A stretch of 64,000 bases of DNA from Bacteroidota bacterium (GCA_021813585.1 JAKAJV010000121.1:62001-126000); one strand, 5' to 3'; shown: positions 9,725 through 18,407, counted from the first letter of the stretch. Notes: generated by a model not told the origin, from the letters alone. A program made the numbers and translations.

Positions 9725-9872
9725 TAACTCATGTTACGCAAAATTATAAAGCTGAGTGTCATACCCGCGAAAGCGGGTATCCAAGATGCGAAAATATGAT
9801 AAAAAATGGATTCCCACTTTCGTGGGAATGACAATGCGGACATCAAAATGTATTCCTGCGTAACATGAGTTA
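9725..9872. repeat. Palindromic element, family 1 copy 1 (16-bp terminal inverted repeats, two internal hairpins)
   Basis: The ends are perfect 16-bp inverted repeats, TAACTCATGTTACGCA at 9725-9740 and its complement at 9857-9872. Inside are two hairpins with 8-bp stems and 4-nt loops: 9761-9780 (ATACCCGC-GAAA-GCGGGTAT) and 9810-9829 (ATTCCCAC-TTTC-GTGGGAAT). The copy at 46920-47068 is the reverse complement with only one substitution and one single-base indel. No coding potential. It looks like a MITE or REP/BIME-type non-autonomous element, inserted between the DUF5686 and homocysteine methyltransferase genes. Confidence 0.85.
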
Positions 9873-9947
9873 CATAATATTAATCCCTTTTAAATTTCCT
9901 GTCACAATTTGCTAATAATTAAGTGCAAAGGCAATTGCAGTTAAATT

Positions 9948-10916
9948 CTAAACCGTTTCTCTAAGATGTTTAATCAGGCATTCAATATGGCTGTTATTTG
10001 TTCCGCAGCAGCCGCCTATTATTTTCAGATTCATTTTATTATGCAGTTCGGCCATTGTGTTACCCCAGTTATCCGGGTCATCACTTTCCAATGCGTCAAG
10101 GTTATCCAGCTCTTCCGGGCTTTTATCGGAAGAATTGGCTTGGAGGCCGATTACCCGTTTTTGAATCGGACCGGAAATCCTTCCGTCTTTATAAACTGCT
10201 CTTTGGAAAATTGCAGGGTGAACGCAGTTAACCATGTAATGTAAAGGCGGTGCGTAAGTAAATGCATCTATTTCTTCCACTGCACTGCTTAACGGAGTAC
10301 CGTCCAGAAGGTTTCCGTCTGCACTAATTACAAAGCTGAGCATGTAGGGTGTACCTGCAGAGGACATTGTTTTTGCGATCCCTTTCGCTTCCGATAACGC
10401 GGGCAGTGTTGAAGCTAATAAAAAATCCGCCCCGGCTTCGGAAAGTTCTTTAACCTGAGGCTTATGGAATTCTTCCGCTTCTTTTTCGGTTAATGCTTCG
10501 GAAGGCTTATAGGCATCTCCTTTGCATCCGGTTAAACCACCGATGAAAATACTGCCGGCAAAGTCTCCAAATTCTGCCCGTATATCTTGCATAAACCGGA
10601 CGGCATCTGCGTTGACATTTTTATGACTTAATCCGGCTTTTTCTATTCTCTCTGCATTCGCACGCCAGGTAGGCGAAAGCAATATTACCGGCAGCCCGGC
10701 TTCTTTTGCCTGTTCTAAATACTGCTTGTAAATCTTCCGTAATAATTCCCTTCCGCCTTCCGAATAAATCATTTGCGCATTCAATAAAAAATTATCCAGC
10801 GGATACTTAAATTCTCTTTTCAGTCTTTCGATCACGGACCCTTCGGTTAGTATAATTGGACTAGTTTTAACTGTTTCAATAAATATTTTTGGATGATTAT
10901 GCACAAATAACTCCAT
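9948..10916 (-). CDS. Homocysteine S-methyltransferase family protein
   Basis: Starting at the ATG at 10916 gives a 322-residue protein beginning MELFVHNHPK; the open frame continues 26 codons upstream but that extension does not look conserved. The fold is the TIM barrel of zinc-dependent homocysteine methyltransferases (pfam S-methyl_trans). The zinc ligands are visible as NCVHP and the double cysteine of IGGCCGTN near the C-terminus. The EGSVIERL N-terminus fits the family. The methyl donor (S-methylmethionine, betaine or another) cannot be read from sequence. It is divergent from the DUF6132/thioredoxin cluster. Confidence 0.85.
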   Translation of the reverse strand: MELFVHNHPKIFIETVKTSPIILTEGSVIERLKREFKYPLDNFLLNAQMIYSEGGRELLRKIYKQYLEQAKEAGLPVILLSPTWRANAERIEKAGLSHKNVNADAVRFMQDIRAEFGDFAGSIFIGGLTGCKGDAYKPSEALTEKEAEEFHKPQVKELSEAGADFLLASTLPALSEAKGIAKTMSSAGTPYMLSFVISADGNLLDGTPLSSAVEEIDAFTYAPPLHYMVNCVHPAIFQRAVYKDGRISGPIQKRVIGLQANSSDKSPEELDNLDALESDDPDNWGNTMAELHNKMNLKIIGGCCGTNNSHIECLIKHLRETV

Positions 10917-11020
10917 AATTTCGATAATTATAACTCTAAATATAAAATAAAAATGAATCCTTTTAATCCGATTTGTATCGAATGCTAATGACAATAAAGA
11001 TATTTTTAAGAATCAGATAA

Positions 11021-11242
11021 ATGACGACATCGCATATTATAATTTTTAATTATGTAAAACGGTATTACCCGGTATTAGTAGGCGCCGCTGCCGGGTATTT
11101 ATATTATTCTTTAACTGGATGCGTAACCGGAAAGTGTGTAATAACTTCAAATCCTTATACCAGCATAATTACCGGTGCATTCTTTGGCGCAGCATTTATA
11201 GCAAAGAAAAATCACAAAAACACGGATGAAACATCCGGCTGA
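11021..11242 (+). CDS. Small membrane protein, DUF6132-like
   Basis: A 73-residue protein with two hydrophobic segments (PVLVGAAAGYLYYSLTG and SIITGAFFGAAFIA) separated by GCVTGKCVITSNPYTS. That cysteine-containing loop is the hallmark I associate with DUF6132, found beside thioredoxin-like genes in many anaerobes. The family assignment is from memory. It heads a co-directional run with DUF2892 and two thioredoxin-fold proteins and lies 16 bp before the next gene. Confidence 0.7.
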   Translation: MTTSHIIIFNYVKRYYPVLVGAAAGYLYYSLTGCVTGKCVITSNPYTSIITGAFFGAAFIAKKNHKNTDETSG

Positions 11243-11257
11243 AAGTATAGTTCAATT

Positions 11258-11467
11258 ATGACTAAAAACGTTGGAAACCTTGATAGAATATTAAGAGGCG
11301 CAGCAGCAGCGGCAATTCTAATTCTTTATTTAACTCATATTATAAACGGAGGAATTGCTTCGGTGCTGGGGATAGTTTCCTTGGTAATGTTTCTTACAAG
11401 TGTCCTGGGCTTCTGTCCCTGTTATGTCCGGTTGAATATAAATACATCTAAAAAAGAAAAACAGTAA
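11258..11467 (+). CDS. DUF2892 (YgaP-like) inner-membrane protein
   Basis: The 69-residue protein opens with NVGNLDRILRG, followed by two transmembrane helices and the FCPCY motif, the standard pattern of the DUF2892 membrane domain. In rhodanese YgaP this domain anchors a sulfur-transfer enzyme; here it stands alone. It lies 16 bp before a membrane-anchored thioredoxin-like protein, consistent with a redox or sulfur role, but the role is not proven. Confidence 0.85.
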   Translation: MTKNVGNLDRILRGAAAAAILILYLTHIINGGIASVLGIVSLVMFLTSVLGFCPCYVRLNINTSKKEKQ

Positions 11468-11483
11468 AACCAGAGATTTATTT

Positions 11484-11879
11484 ATGATTTTTGTATATAT
11501 AGTAGCAGCAATTTTAGCTTTGTTCTTCGGACTCCAATTCTTTATGATCTTTTCGGCCAAGAGAGCTAAGGGCACAAAAATTTCCGGCTTAACCGGTAAG
11601 CTTAAAGTTTTGGAAAAGAACGGCGTTAAAGGCATGATATATTTCTACAGCCCTAACTGCAGAGCATGTAAAATTCAAACGCCCATTATTAAGTCGCTGC
11701 AAAAAGCCAATAAAAATGTTTTCGATGTAGATATCTCAAATGATATGGCCACAGCGAGAATTTTCGGAATTAAAGCAACGCCGACCACAATTACTGTTAG
11801 GGACGGGATTATTGATCAGGTTTACGTAGGGGTTAAACAACAGGATATATTTGAAAAGTTTTTGATGGAGAAGAGATAA
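11484..11879 (+). CDS. Membrane-anchored thioredoxin-like protein
   Basis: The 131-residue protein has one N-terminal transmembrane segment (about 1-23), followed by a thioredoxin fold. The redox motif is CRAC (C59 and C62) in FYSPNCRACKIQTP, and the cis-proline segment is IKATPTT. The topology cannot be settled: the lysine/arginine-rich stretch after the membrane helix (AKRAKGTK) favours a cytoplasmic domain. It is followed one base later by the truncated DUF302 gene and then trxA, all one transcription unit. Confidence 0.85.
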   Translation: MIFVYIVAAILALFFGLQFFMIFSAKRAKGTKISGLTGKLKVLEKNGVKGMIYFYSPNCRACKIQTPIIKSLQKANKNVFDVDISNDMATARIFGIKATPTTITVRDGIIDQVYVGVKQQDIFEKFLMEKR

Positions 11880-12050
11880 ATGGAATACGGTTTTTCTAAA
11901 GCGGTAGATATGCCGTTTGAAAAGGCAATCGAAAAGATAACCGAAGAGTTAAAGAAAGAAGGATTCGGCGTACTAACGGAAATAGATGTTAAGGAAACAT
12001 TTGCGAATGAAGTTAAGGGAAAGCTTCAGCGTGCCCTGGATGCGTTGTAA
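11880..12050 (+). pseudogene. DUF302 protein with internal in-frame deletion (56 residues)
   Basis: The ATG directly follows the stop codon of the thioredoxin-like gene. Residues 1-40 match the N-terminus of DUF302 (MEYGFSKAVDMPFEKAIEK, then EGFGVLTEIDVKET). The rest (FANEVKGKLQRALDAL) matches the usual C-terminal helix of the family, IA.EV..KL..VLDAL. The centre, normally about 70 residues including the LGACNP segment, is missing. So an in-frame deletion, not a frameshift, seems to have joined the two ends. It may still be translated as a small helical protein. The comparison to the family is from memory. Confidence 0.65.
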
Positions 12051-12134
12051 GATATATTTATGTTGCGGAACATCCGCGATAATTATGAAAAAAATTAAAT
12101 TGTAAGTAATAATGAAAAGAATAAATAAGGAGTA

Positions 12135-12500
12135 ATGATGCCAGAGGATCTAAGTAAAGAAACTTTTTTAAAGAAAGTTTTTAATTATGAGGTTAATAAA
12201 GACTGGAAATTTGAAGGCGATCTGCCATGTGTTATAGATTTTTGGGCTCCGTGGTGCGGTCCGTGCCGTATGGTTGCACCGGTAATGGAAGAACTTTCTG
12301 TGGAGTATGCCGGTAAAGTAAATTTTTACAAGATAAATACTGATGTTGAGCAGGAACTCGGCGCTGCATTCGGAATAAGAAGTATTCCATCGCTGTTATT
12401 TGTACCTAAAGAAGGGCAGCCCAAAATGGCAGTAGGCGCTTTGCCAAAGGATACCCTGAAAAGAGCAATCCAGGACGAATTGTTAACGGTACAAGCATAA
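12135..12500 (+). CDS. trxA: Thioredoxin
   Basis: A 121-residue single-domain thioredoxin with the classical active site WCGPC (C41 and C44), an FWAPWCGPCRMVAPVM signature and the cis-proline loop IRSIPSLLFV. AAGGAG precedes two adjacent ATG codons (12135 and 12138); either could be used. It reduces protein disulfides in the cytoplasm. It is the last gene of the 11021-12500 redox cluster and is followed by a terminator. An N-terminal extension of about 20 residues relative to E. coli TrxA is visible. Confidence 0.95.
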   Translation: MMPEDLSKETFLKKVFNYEVNKDWKFEGDLPCVIDFWAPWCGPCRMVAPVMEELSVEYAGKVNFYKINTDVEQELGAAFGIRSIPSLLFVPKEGQPKMAVGALPKDTLKRAIQDELLTVQA

Positions 12501-12526
12501 AGTATCAGTTAATTATTATTCAAATT

Positions 12527-12578
12527 AATTCCCGCAGCAGCCTGCTTTTAAGGTAGGTTGGGTGGGAATTTTGTTTTA
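12527..12578 (+). terminator. Intrinsic terminator after trxA
   Basis: AATTCCC at 12527-12533 pairs with GGGAATT at 12564-12570. The inner bases (12538-12545 with 12553-12560) extend the stem with G-U pairs. A T-rich tail (TTGTTTTATA) follows. It ends the thioredoxin cluster. Confidence 0.65.
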
Positions 12579-12621
12579 TATTTAGGCCGCGGTAATAATA
12601 AAAACAATCAAATTGAAGAAG

Positions 12622-12993
12622 ATGAAAAACCCCAAAACCTGGATAATCATTGGCGGCTGTTTAGGTTTTCTTGCCGTAGCCCTGGGAGCCTTCGGCGCTC
12701 ATGGTCTTAAAGATAGTCTTACCCCGGAACTTATGGAGATTTATAAAACGGGAGTGCTTTACCACCTGGTTCATTCGGCGGTAATATTAGCAATCGGTCT
12801 CGGCGGAAACGAAAAGTACTACGGCAGCGCGGCTTTTTTTAGCGCAGGAATTGTCCTTTTCTCATTTTCTTTATATGCTTATGCAATTACATCAATAACA
12901 GCACTGGCTATAATTACGCCACTGGGCGGTATGTCTTTTTTAGCTGGGTGGCTCTTGCTGGTTATTCAGGCGGTAAGGCCGGCAAAAAGCTGA
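12622..12993 (+). CDS. DUF423 family membrane protein (YgdD-like)
   Basis: I chose the ATG at 12622 (123 residues) over an upstream TTG at 12613. The protein has four hydrophobic segments and the family signature GFLAVALGAFGAHGLKDSL followed by KTGVLYHLVHSA. DUF423 proteins are inner-membrane proteins of unknown function. It is convergent with, and 1 bp from, the methyltransferase on the other strand. Confidence 0.9.
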   Translation: MKNPKTWIIIGGCLGFLAVALGAFGAHGLKDSLTPELMEIYKTGVLYHLVHSAVILAIGLGGNEKYYGSAAFFSAGIVLFSFSLYAYAITSITALAIITPLGGMSFLAGWLLLVIQAVRPAKS

Positions 12994-12994
12994 T

Positions 12995-13549
12995 TTACTT
13001 TACCGCCCTTAGTTTAAAATAAACTTCTTCCGGTGAGAAAATACCTGCAAAAAATCTTTCATAAATAACAGGCTCAATATTTAATATTACATCCAGCCAT
13101 TTAAGGATGGGGAAGTGCGAGGTGATAAACTTCTTTTCTAAAATTTCAAACTGAGCCTTGCCCTCGTAATTTGTACGGTGGTTTAATTTCCATTTTTCGT
13201 AAAACTTTAATTTCCGGTTGCCAATAAACTCATAATTGTCGAACGACCTAATCGAAAACGGTATTTTATGGTCCGGTTCCCCGAAGTATTTGGTATTCAG
13301 GAAGAACGGGACAAAAACTATTAGCCGCCCGTCCGGCTTAAGGATTCGGTACAGCTCTGTAATTGTGTTATGGAAGCTGTCCAGATGTTCCAAAACATGG
13401 GAAGCGAATATCTCATCAAATGTATTCTCGTCAAAAGGGTACGGGAACTTATTTATATCGTGAATCATGTTGCCGCCGTAGTCGACAATATCCAGGTTAA
13501 TATAACCTTCTTTTAAATCCTTGCCGCAGCCCAGGTTTAATCGCATCAT
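12995..13549 (-). CDS. Class I SAM-dependent methyltransferase (Methyltransf_11 type)
   Basis: The 184-residue protein starts MMRLNLGCGKDLKEGYINLD, which contains the glycine-rich SAM-binding motif I. It continues with FDEIFASHVLEHLD (motif for the adenine-binding acidic residue and post-motif) and LKPDGRLIVFVPF. This is typical of small methyltransferases that act on lipids, glycans or other small molecules. The substrate is not evident; no pathway neighbours help. Confidence 0.85.
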   Translation of the reverse strand: MMRLNLGCGKDLKEGYINLDIVDYGGNMIHDINKFPYPFDENTFDEIFASHVLEHLDSFHNTITELYRILKPDGRLIVFVPFFLNTKYFGEPDHKIPFSIRSFDNYEFIGNRKLKFYEKWKLNHRTNYEGKAQFEILEKKFITSHFPILKWLDVILNIEPVIYERFFAGIFSPEEVYFKLRAVK

Positions 13550-13620
13550 ATATAATAGTTTAATATTTCTGATAGTTAATTTAATAATTTATAATAAAAT
13601 TAAACGCAAAATAGGAAAAT

Positions 13621-13644
13621 AAAAAGCCCGGTCATGCCGGGCTT
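13621..13644 (-). terminator. Intrinsic terminator of the rlpA gene
   Basis: An 8-bp G+C-rich stem (13624-13631 with 13637-13644) encloses a 5-nt loop. On the minus strand it is followed by a T run (TTTTTATTTT). It lies about 30 bp beyond the rlpA stop codon. Confidence 0.85.
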
Positions 13645-13674
13645 CGAAGATAATATGAACTTAATAAAATTTAC

Positions 13675-14175
13675 TTAATTTAAAGTAATTACAGGGAAGT
13701 TCACTCCTTTTAGGCTGAGTTGATCTACTTTTACTTTAACAACTCCTCTTCTTAATATACCTAAGGATTGTGCAGCTGCCTTGGATAGATCCAGCTGTCT
13801 TCCGCTAATGTAAGGCCCCCTGTCATTTATTCTAACTACAACAGATTTGTTATTCCTTGGGTTTGTTACTTTCAATAAAGTTCCAAACCTAAGCGTCTTA
13901 CTTGCGGCTGTATATGCCATCTGGTTGTATACTTCGCCGTTGGCAGTAAGCTTACCATGGAAACGCGGACCGTACCATGAAGCCGTCATATTACCTTTAT
14001 CAATATAATTTACTATTGATTTATTCGCTATACTTTCGTCATTATTAACAGAAGTTGTTTCTGCATTATTTACAGGTTCTATTACGTTATTTGCTTCACT
14101 CGTAACCAAGGTAAATCCAACCAGTAAAATCATGATCGAAATAATTAATACTTTTGTTAATGACTTCAAATACAC
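13675..14175 (-). CDS. RlpA-like septal ring lytic transglycosylase (double-psi beta-barrel)
   Basis: The 166-residue protein begins with a hydrophobic signal or anchor segment (VLIISIMILLVGFTLV). The double-psi beta-barrel follows, starting at the family hallmark MTASWYGPRFHGKLTANGE and continuing with FGTLLKVTN and VVVRINDRGPYISGRQLDLS. The Asp of NDRGP corresponds to the catalytic acid in this fold. There is no SPOR domain, unlike E. coli RlpA. It probably cleaves or binds denuded glycan strands in the periplasm. Confidence 0.85.
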   Translation of the reverse strand: MYLKSLTKVLIISIMILLVGFTLVTSEANNVIEPVNNAETTSVNNDESIANKSIVNYIDKGNMTASWYGPRFHGKLTANGEVYNQMAYTAASKTLRFGTLLKVTNPRNNKSVVVRINDRGPYISGRQLDLSKAAAQSLGILRRGVVKVKVDQLSLKGVNFPVITLN

Positions 14176-14429
14176 CTCTTATTTTAGTTAATGATTATTT
14201 AACAGTACAAAGTTAGACGGGCAGGGGAGTAATTTCAACCTAAGAAGCCGCCCAAGAAGCCGCTTAGGAAAAACACAACTATCCGACTATATCTGTGATA
14301 AAGTCGAGTTTCGCCTGCTTTTTAGCTTCTGAAAGATAGACTAATGTTATTCTGATTTTATCTCCTTAATCAGTAAACGAGTTGGTTGGCAGTACAAAAA
14401 AATTTTGTTTAAGCCCCTGGAAGATATTT

Positions 14430-14463
14430 AATCCTTCGAGACCGACTAAGATCTCGAAGGATT
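14430..14463. other. Perfect 12-bp inverted repeat downstream of the C1 peptidase
   Basis: AATCCTTCGAGA at 14430-14441 pairs perfectly with 14452-14463 around a 10-nt loop. No T run follows on either strand, so it is a stable RNA hairpin rather than a standard terminator. It lies 12 bp past the peptidase stop codon and may protect the mRNA 3' end. The remainder of the 14176-14429 gap holds nothing I recognise apart from space for the rlpA promoter. Confidence 0.55.
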
Positions 14464-14475
14464 CGTAAAGCATGT

Positions 14476-15612
14476 TTATAGGCCTAGTTTTTCTCTAATG
14501 TCTTTGGGTATGGCATCTTTATGAACGAGAATAGCAATTGTTCTGAGTTTTACGAACGGCTCGGACATATACCAGTAACCGCCGTATTTCTTATCCTTTG
14601 TACCCCATGAATTCTTGGTATAGTAGAATTTCGTTCCATTCTGATCTTGAGCCAGGCCGGTAATGTGCATCAGGTGGTCGTCTGTTGTAGTATAATCGTC
14701 ATAAGCCTTCTGCCTCATTTCCTGTGTTACATCCTTCTCTTTTTCCGGACCGGTTTTAGAGGTATCTCCGTCTATAGGAACGACAGCGTATCCAAGCTTC
14801 CTATAAAAGTTATCTTTGGGAACTGCGCCATCCCATGCGATAGTATAACCGGTAGCCAGGGCATTATCCATTATTTTAATCAGATCGTTAAGCGGGACGT
14901 TATAATATTTACCAAGCGCCCAATTATCCGGAACTTCCAATATGAATTTTTTATAAAACGGATGGTTGGTAAAGGAAGTTATCTCTACATAGTCCTTGGT
15001 ATTAATACCAAGGCTTTCGGCAAAGCTCTTTGGGGTATATTTCTTCCCCTGGTATTCAAATTCTTTAGGTACTTTGCCAAAGTAAATATCGCATATGGCA
15101 TCGACAACTTTTTTATAATTCTGGGTTATCTTTGGTCGCCCCACTATTGTTTTAAGTACAGCTTGAAGGACTGCATCCATTTCCGTATTGTCGTATAAAG
15201 TATCTCCCTGTGCCAATCCGGAATATACGGAATTGGGTACAGCGCCGTAAGTATCGAAAACCTTTAATACATCGTGTGCCTGGCCGCCGGGCCCAAATTG
15301 AAATAAGCCGTGGTGGCGAACGTACATTTCGGCCTTTAACGGATAAGTATACCTTACATCAAACATTTCGGAAAGGTCATACCTTCCCTTACCCATTCTT
15401 AGCAATTCACTTTCCAGAAAAGACTGGGTTGCAAAATCCCAGCAGGTTCCGGTTAGCGCTTGATTTTTTACCGAGGTTGCGCCTAAATCGTACACCGTGG
15501 TAAAAATATGTCTTGGCGGCTTCTCTTCTTTTTTATCCTTATCCTGGGGATGGATAGATACGGCAGCAAGTGTGAACAATAATAATAAGTAAACAGAGAT
15601 TTTAAATTTCAT
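14476..15612 (-). CDS. Secreted C1 family cysteine peptidase (bleomycin hydrolase-like)
   Basis: The 378-residue protein has a signal peptide (VYLLLLFTLAAVSIHPQ) and a papain-like domain of the C1B type. The catalytic triad is visible: C57 in LTGTCWDFA, H313 in DDHLMHITG and N334 in YTKNSWG. Q51 in VKNQALTG supplies the oxyanion hole. Bleomycin hydrolases/PepC are normally about 450 residues and cytoplasmic; this one is shorter and exported. Secreted C1B relatives are common in Bacteroidota. Substrate unknown. Confidence 0.9.
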   Translation of the reverse strand: MKFKISVYLLLLFTLAAVSIHPQDKDKKEEKPPRHIFTTVYDLGATSVKNQALTGTCWDFATQSFLESELLRMGKGRYDLSEMFDVRYTYPLKAEMYVRHHGLFQFGPGGQAHDVLKVFDTYGAVPNSVYSGLAQGDTLYDNTEMDAVLQAVLKTIVGRPKITQNYKKVVDAICDIYFGKVPKEFEYQGKKYTPKSFAESLGINTKDYVEITSFTNHPFYKKFILEVPDNWALGKYYNVPLNDLIKIMDNALATGYTIAWDGAVPKDNFYRKLGYAVVPIDGDTSKTGPEKEKDVTQEMRQKAYDDYTTTDDHLMHITGLAQDQNGTKFYYTKNSWGTKDKKYGGYWYMSEPFVKLRTIAILVHKDAIPKDIREKLGL

Positions 15613-15703
15613 TTTTCCTCCGGATTAAAAAAGATGTAATTAGACTTAGACAAATTTATAATTATTAGCATTATAAACATTACGGGTATCAGTAAAAATT
15701 AAG

Positions 15704-15740
15704 AGATGACCTCCTTTTGTAGGAAGTCATCTTTGTTTTT
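15704..15740. terminator. Hairpin terminator after the M1 peptidase, T-rich on the plus strand
   Basis: AGATGAC-C-TCCT at 15704-15715 pairs with AGGA-A-GTCATCT at 15721-15732, giving an 11-pair stem with one mismatch and a 5-nt loop. The plus-strand tail is TTGTTTTT; the minus-strand tail (CTTAATTTTTA) is weaker. It lies just past the M1 peptidase stop and upstream of the C1 peptidase start. Confidence 0.6.
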
Positions 15741-15744
15741 ATGC

Positions 15745-18198
15745 TTAAGACTTTAGACTGCCGGATTCCCTCTCCGCAATCATTTTTATTGATCTTCGGG
15801 CGCTTTCCATTATCCGGAAGTTAGTGCCTTCTTTTTCAATCTTTTTAAGAAGAGGTATTACGGATTTGTCGCCAATTCTTCCGAGGCCGTTAACCGAAAT
15901 AAGCCTGGCAATCCAGTATGGGTCGTTGGCATATCCGCTTAAGAGCTTTAGCGTTTCAGGTTTATTTACGTTATGCTGTATCAGTGTAAAGATAGCTTCT
16001 ATCCTTATAGATTCCGGCTGACCGTAAGCCGATAACTTAACAGCATAATCATAGGCTTTGGAAGAATCCAGCTTAACCAGTGCCTGAAGCGCGGCGTTCT
16101 TTATAACCTGGCGGTAAGAATTTATTTCTAATGCCTGCTCAATTACCGGCATTGCTTGGGCAGAGTCTGCTGCCGCATAGGATGTAACGGCCGCTGCACG
16201 AACAAAATAGTTATGTGCATTGTTAAATTTATCTTTAATCAGTTTGGCAACTTTAGTATTCTTGAAGTTTGCAAGAGAGTTTAAAGCGTTGGTTTCAACC
16301 CGAGGATCCTTATCGTTCAGAGCGGTAATTAGAGCCTGCTGCGCCTGGTCGTCTTTAAATTTTCCCAGTGCAGAGGCACAGGCTGCCCTTACTCCCCAAA
16401 ACTTATCTTCCTTTAATGCTTTTACAAGGGCATTAACAACATCGCTTCCCTTTTCCTTTTCTAGTTGGTCGGCAGACCAAATCCTCCCGTCAAGATCGGG
16501 ATCGTTCTGAAGCTGGTAAACAAGCTCGTCAACCGGCTTTTTGAATGTTAACTCTTTTAAGAGATAATGCCCTTCATCGAAATTAACCATTAAGGGTTTT
16601 TCCGTTACGTTAAATGTGTATGTGTTTTTAAGCGAGTCTACCCATATCCGCTTAGTAATTTTTTGCGAAGGTGTTACTATGTATATATTGACGGGCATTC
16701 TGTATACAGGAGTTAAACTATCCACCTTTTGAATTTGATCGACTGTTAATAAAAGCTTGTTTGCCTGGCCGTCATAATTATATTTTACATCAAAGTGCGG
16801 GTGCCCGGCTTTGTAAAGCCACTCGTTAAAAAACCAGTAAAGATTTCTGCCCGTAGCCTCCCGCATCGCGTTGGCAAAATCGTGTGTATCCACATTTTGA
16901 AATTGGAACTTATGAACGTAGTGCCTAATCCCTTTAAAGAAAAGCTGATCTCCGAGGACAAATCTAAGCATGTTTAAAATATCGGCGCCGCGCGGGTAAA
17001 TATACTGGCTGAACACATCCTCGGAATTATTAAACCTTCTGTAAACGGTAGATTGTCTGTCCCGGTTATCCGCCTGGATAACCTGGTTCTGGTCGTTATA
17101 CATTTCATAATCAAAATGGTCTTCGCCGAACGCATGCCTTCCATATAAGGCTTCGAAGAATGTTGCAAAGCCCTCGTTAAGCCACGCATGGGACCAAGAC
17201 CGGCAGGTTAACAAATCTCCGAACCACTGATGTGCTGTCTCATGGGAGACGAGGTTTGTTGTGGAAACTTCGGGGTCGGCATTCTTATCATGGAATGTAT
17301 TGTCGGTTAAAGTAATGGCGGAAACATTTTCCATACCGCCTTCGGTAAAATCTGTAACCGTGGATAACGACAGTTTCTGCCAGGCGTAATGGTATCCGGT
17401 TATTTGGGAGAAAAATTTTAAAATATCCGGCGTGTGGGAAAAATTTCTCTCTGCGTCTTTCACATATTCCGGCTCAACGTAATAAAAGATAGGAACATTA
17501 TCCCACTTTGCTTTTAAAATTTTGTATTTGCCGGCAACGATGGAATTCAAATAAACAACATGTGGTTTGTCTTCTACCCAGGTAAAAGTCTTGGTACGGT
17601 TGCTTTTGTTTGTAGTCTCCTTTTTCAAAACGCCGTTCGATACAACAACCCAATCCTCTGGAACCGTAGCAGTTAAAGAACTGGTGCTGAAATCGTCTGG
17701 GTAGTCATGGCAGGGATACCAGTACTGGGCGTCTTCGGACTCGCTCTGGCTCCATAACTGCGGCGTACGGTTCGGGTAGCCTTTATCCGGAAGAATGAAA
17801 AAAATACCTTTGCTGGGAATGGTAGTGTAGCTTACTGAGAATGTTAAAGTATCATTTAACCCATAAGATTTATCCAGCTTGATTGAAAGAATCTTTCCGT
17901 TGTAATCATACCGGAGAGCTTTACCGCCCAAATTTACCTTTTCAATCTTCATGTCCATTGCATTAAGATGGATTGTTTTGTAATCTGTCTTAAGCGGGAC
18001 GATCTTTTCGGTAGCCACGCCGATTACTTCCTTTTTGTTAATGTTAAAATGAAAATTTAAATCGATGTGAACCATGTGAAATTCTCTGTCCGGTGCGTGC
18101 CTTACGGGTGCATTGGCATTGGACATCCTCATTTGTCCCAGAATAAATACTGCGGGTAAAAGACAGACGGATAGAAGCATTCCTGCTTTTTTTAGCAT
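15745..18198 (-). CDS. Secreted M1 family metallo-aminopeptidase with C-terminal HEAT repeats
   Basis: The 817-residue protein has a signal peptide (MLLSVCLLPAVFILGQ) and an M1 domain. The GGMEN exopeptidase motif (in TEGGMENVSA) recognises the free N-terminus. The zinc site is HETAHx18E with H319, H323 and E342. After the catalytic domain, residues from about 560 to 810 form HEAT-like helical repeats (for example VRAACASALGKF and VETNALNSLANFK). Exported M1 enzymes of this layout are common in the FCB group and probably degrade peptides in the periplasm or outside the cell. It is followed by a terminator and is probably monocistronic. Confidence 0.93.
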   Translation of the reverse strand: MLKKAGMLLSVCLLPAVFILGQMRMSNANAPVRHAPDREFHMVHIDLNFHFNINKKEVIGVATEKIVPLKTDYKTIHLNAMDMKIEKVNLGGKALRYDYNGKILSIKLDKSYGLNDTLTFSVSYTTIPSKGIFFILPDKGYPNRTPQLWSQSESEDAQYWYPCHDYPDDFSTSSLTATVPEDWVVVSNGVLKKETTNKSNRTKTFTWVEDKPHVVYLNSIVAGKYKILKAKWDNVPIFYYVEPEYVKDAERNFSHTPDILKFFSQITGYHYAWQKLSLSTVTDFTEGGMENVSAITLTDNTFHDKNADPEVSTTNLVSHETAHQWFGDLLTCRSWSHAWLNEGFATFFEALYGRHAFGEDHFDYEMYNDQNQVIQADNRDRQSTVYRRFNNSEDVFSQYIYPRGADILNMLRFVLGDQLFFKGIRHYVHKFQFQNVDTHDFANAMREATGRNLYWFFNEWLYKAGHPHFDVKYNYDGQANKLLLTVDQIQKVDSLTPVYRMPVNIYIVTPSQKITKRIWVDSLKNTYTFNVTEKPLMVNFDEGHYLLKELTFKKPVDELVYQLQNDPDLDGRIWSADQLEKEKGSDVVNALVKALKEDKFWGVRAACASALGKFKDDQAQQALITALNDKDPRVETNALNSLANFKNTKVAKLIKDKFNNAHNYFVRAAAVTSYAAADSAQAMPVIEQALEINSYRQVIKNAALQALVKLDSSKAYDYAVKLSAYGQPESIRIEAIFTLIQHNVNKPETLKLLSGYANDPYWIARLISVNGLGRIGDKSVIPLLKKIEKEGTNFRIMESARRSIKMIAERESGSLKS

Positions 18199-18407
18199 TT
18201 TCTCAGCTCCTTAATTAGAAAGTTTGAGTTTAATAAGTGGATTAAGAAAAATTGGGATTGATTATGTAGTAGAGATTTCATTTCAAGATTGTATAAACCA
18301 ATTCTAACAGGAATAGCAACTTAAAATGAAAATGTTTTGCAAGGATTGCTATGAATCACTTTAAGAAGGAACTACTTTCGTTCATTATTTCTTAGACACG
18401 TGTAGGG

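Noticed and set aside
9722-9875. ACAT direct repeats flanking family-1 copy 1 as a target-site duplication
   Set aside because: ACAT is present at 9722-9725 and 9872-9875, but the second overlaps the 16th base of the inverted repeat and copy 2 has no comparable flanking duplication. Four bases can match by chance.
14647-15198. 183-residue plus-strand ORF opposite the C1 peptidase
   Set aside because: A long open frame on the opposite strand of a clear peptidase with an intact catalytic triad; no motifs of its own.
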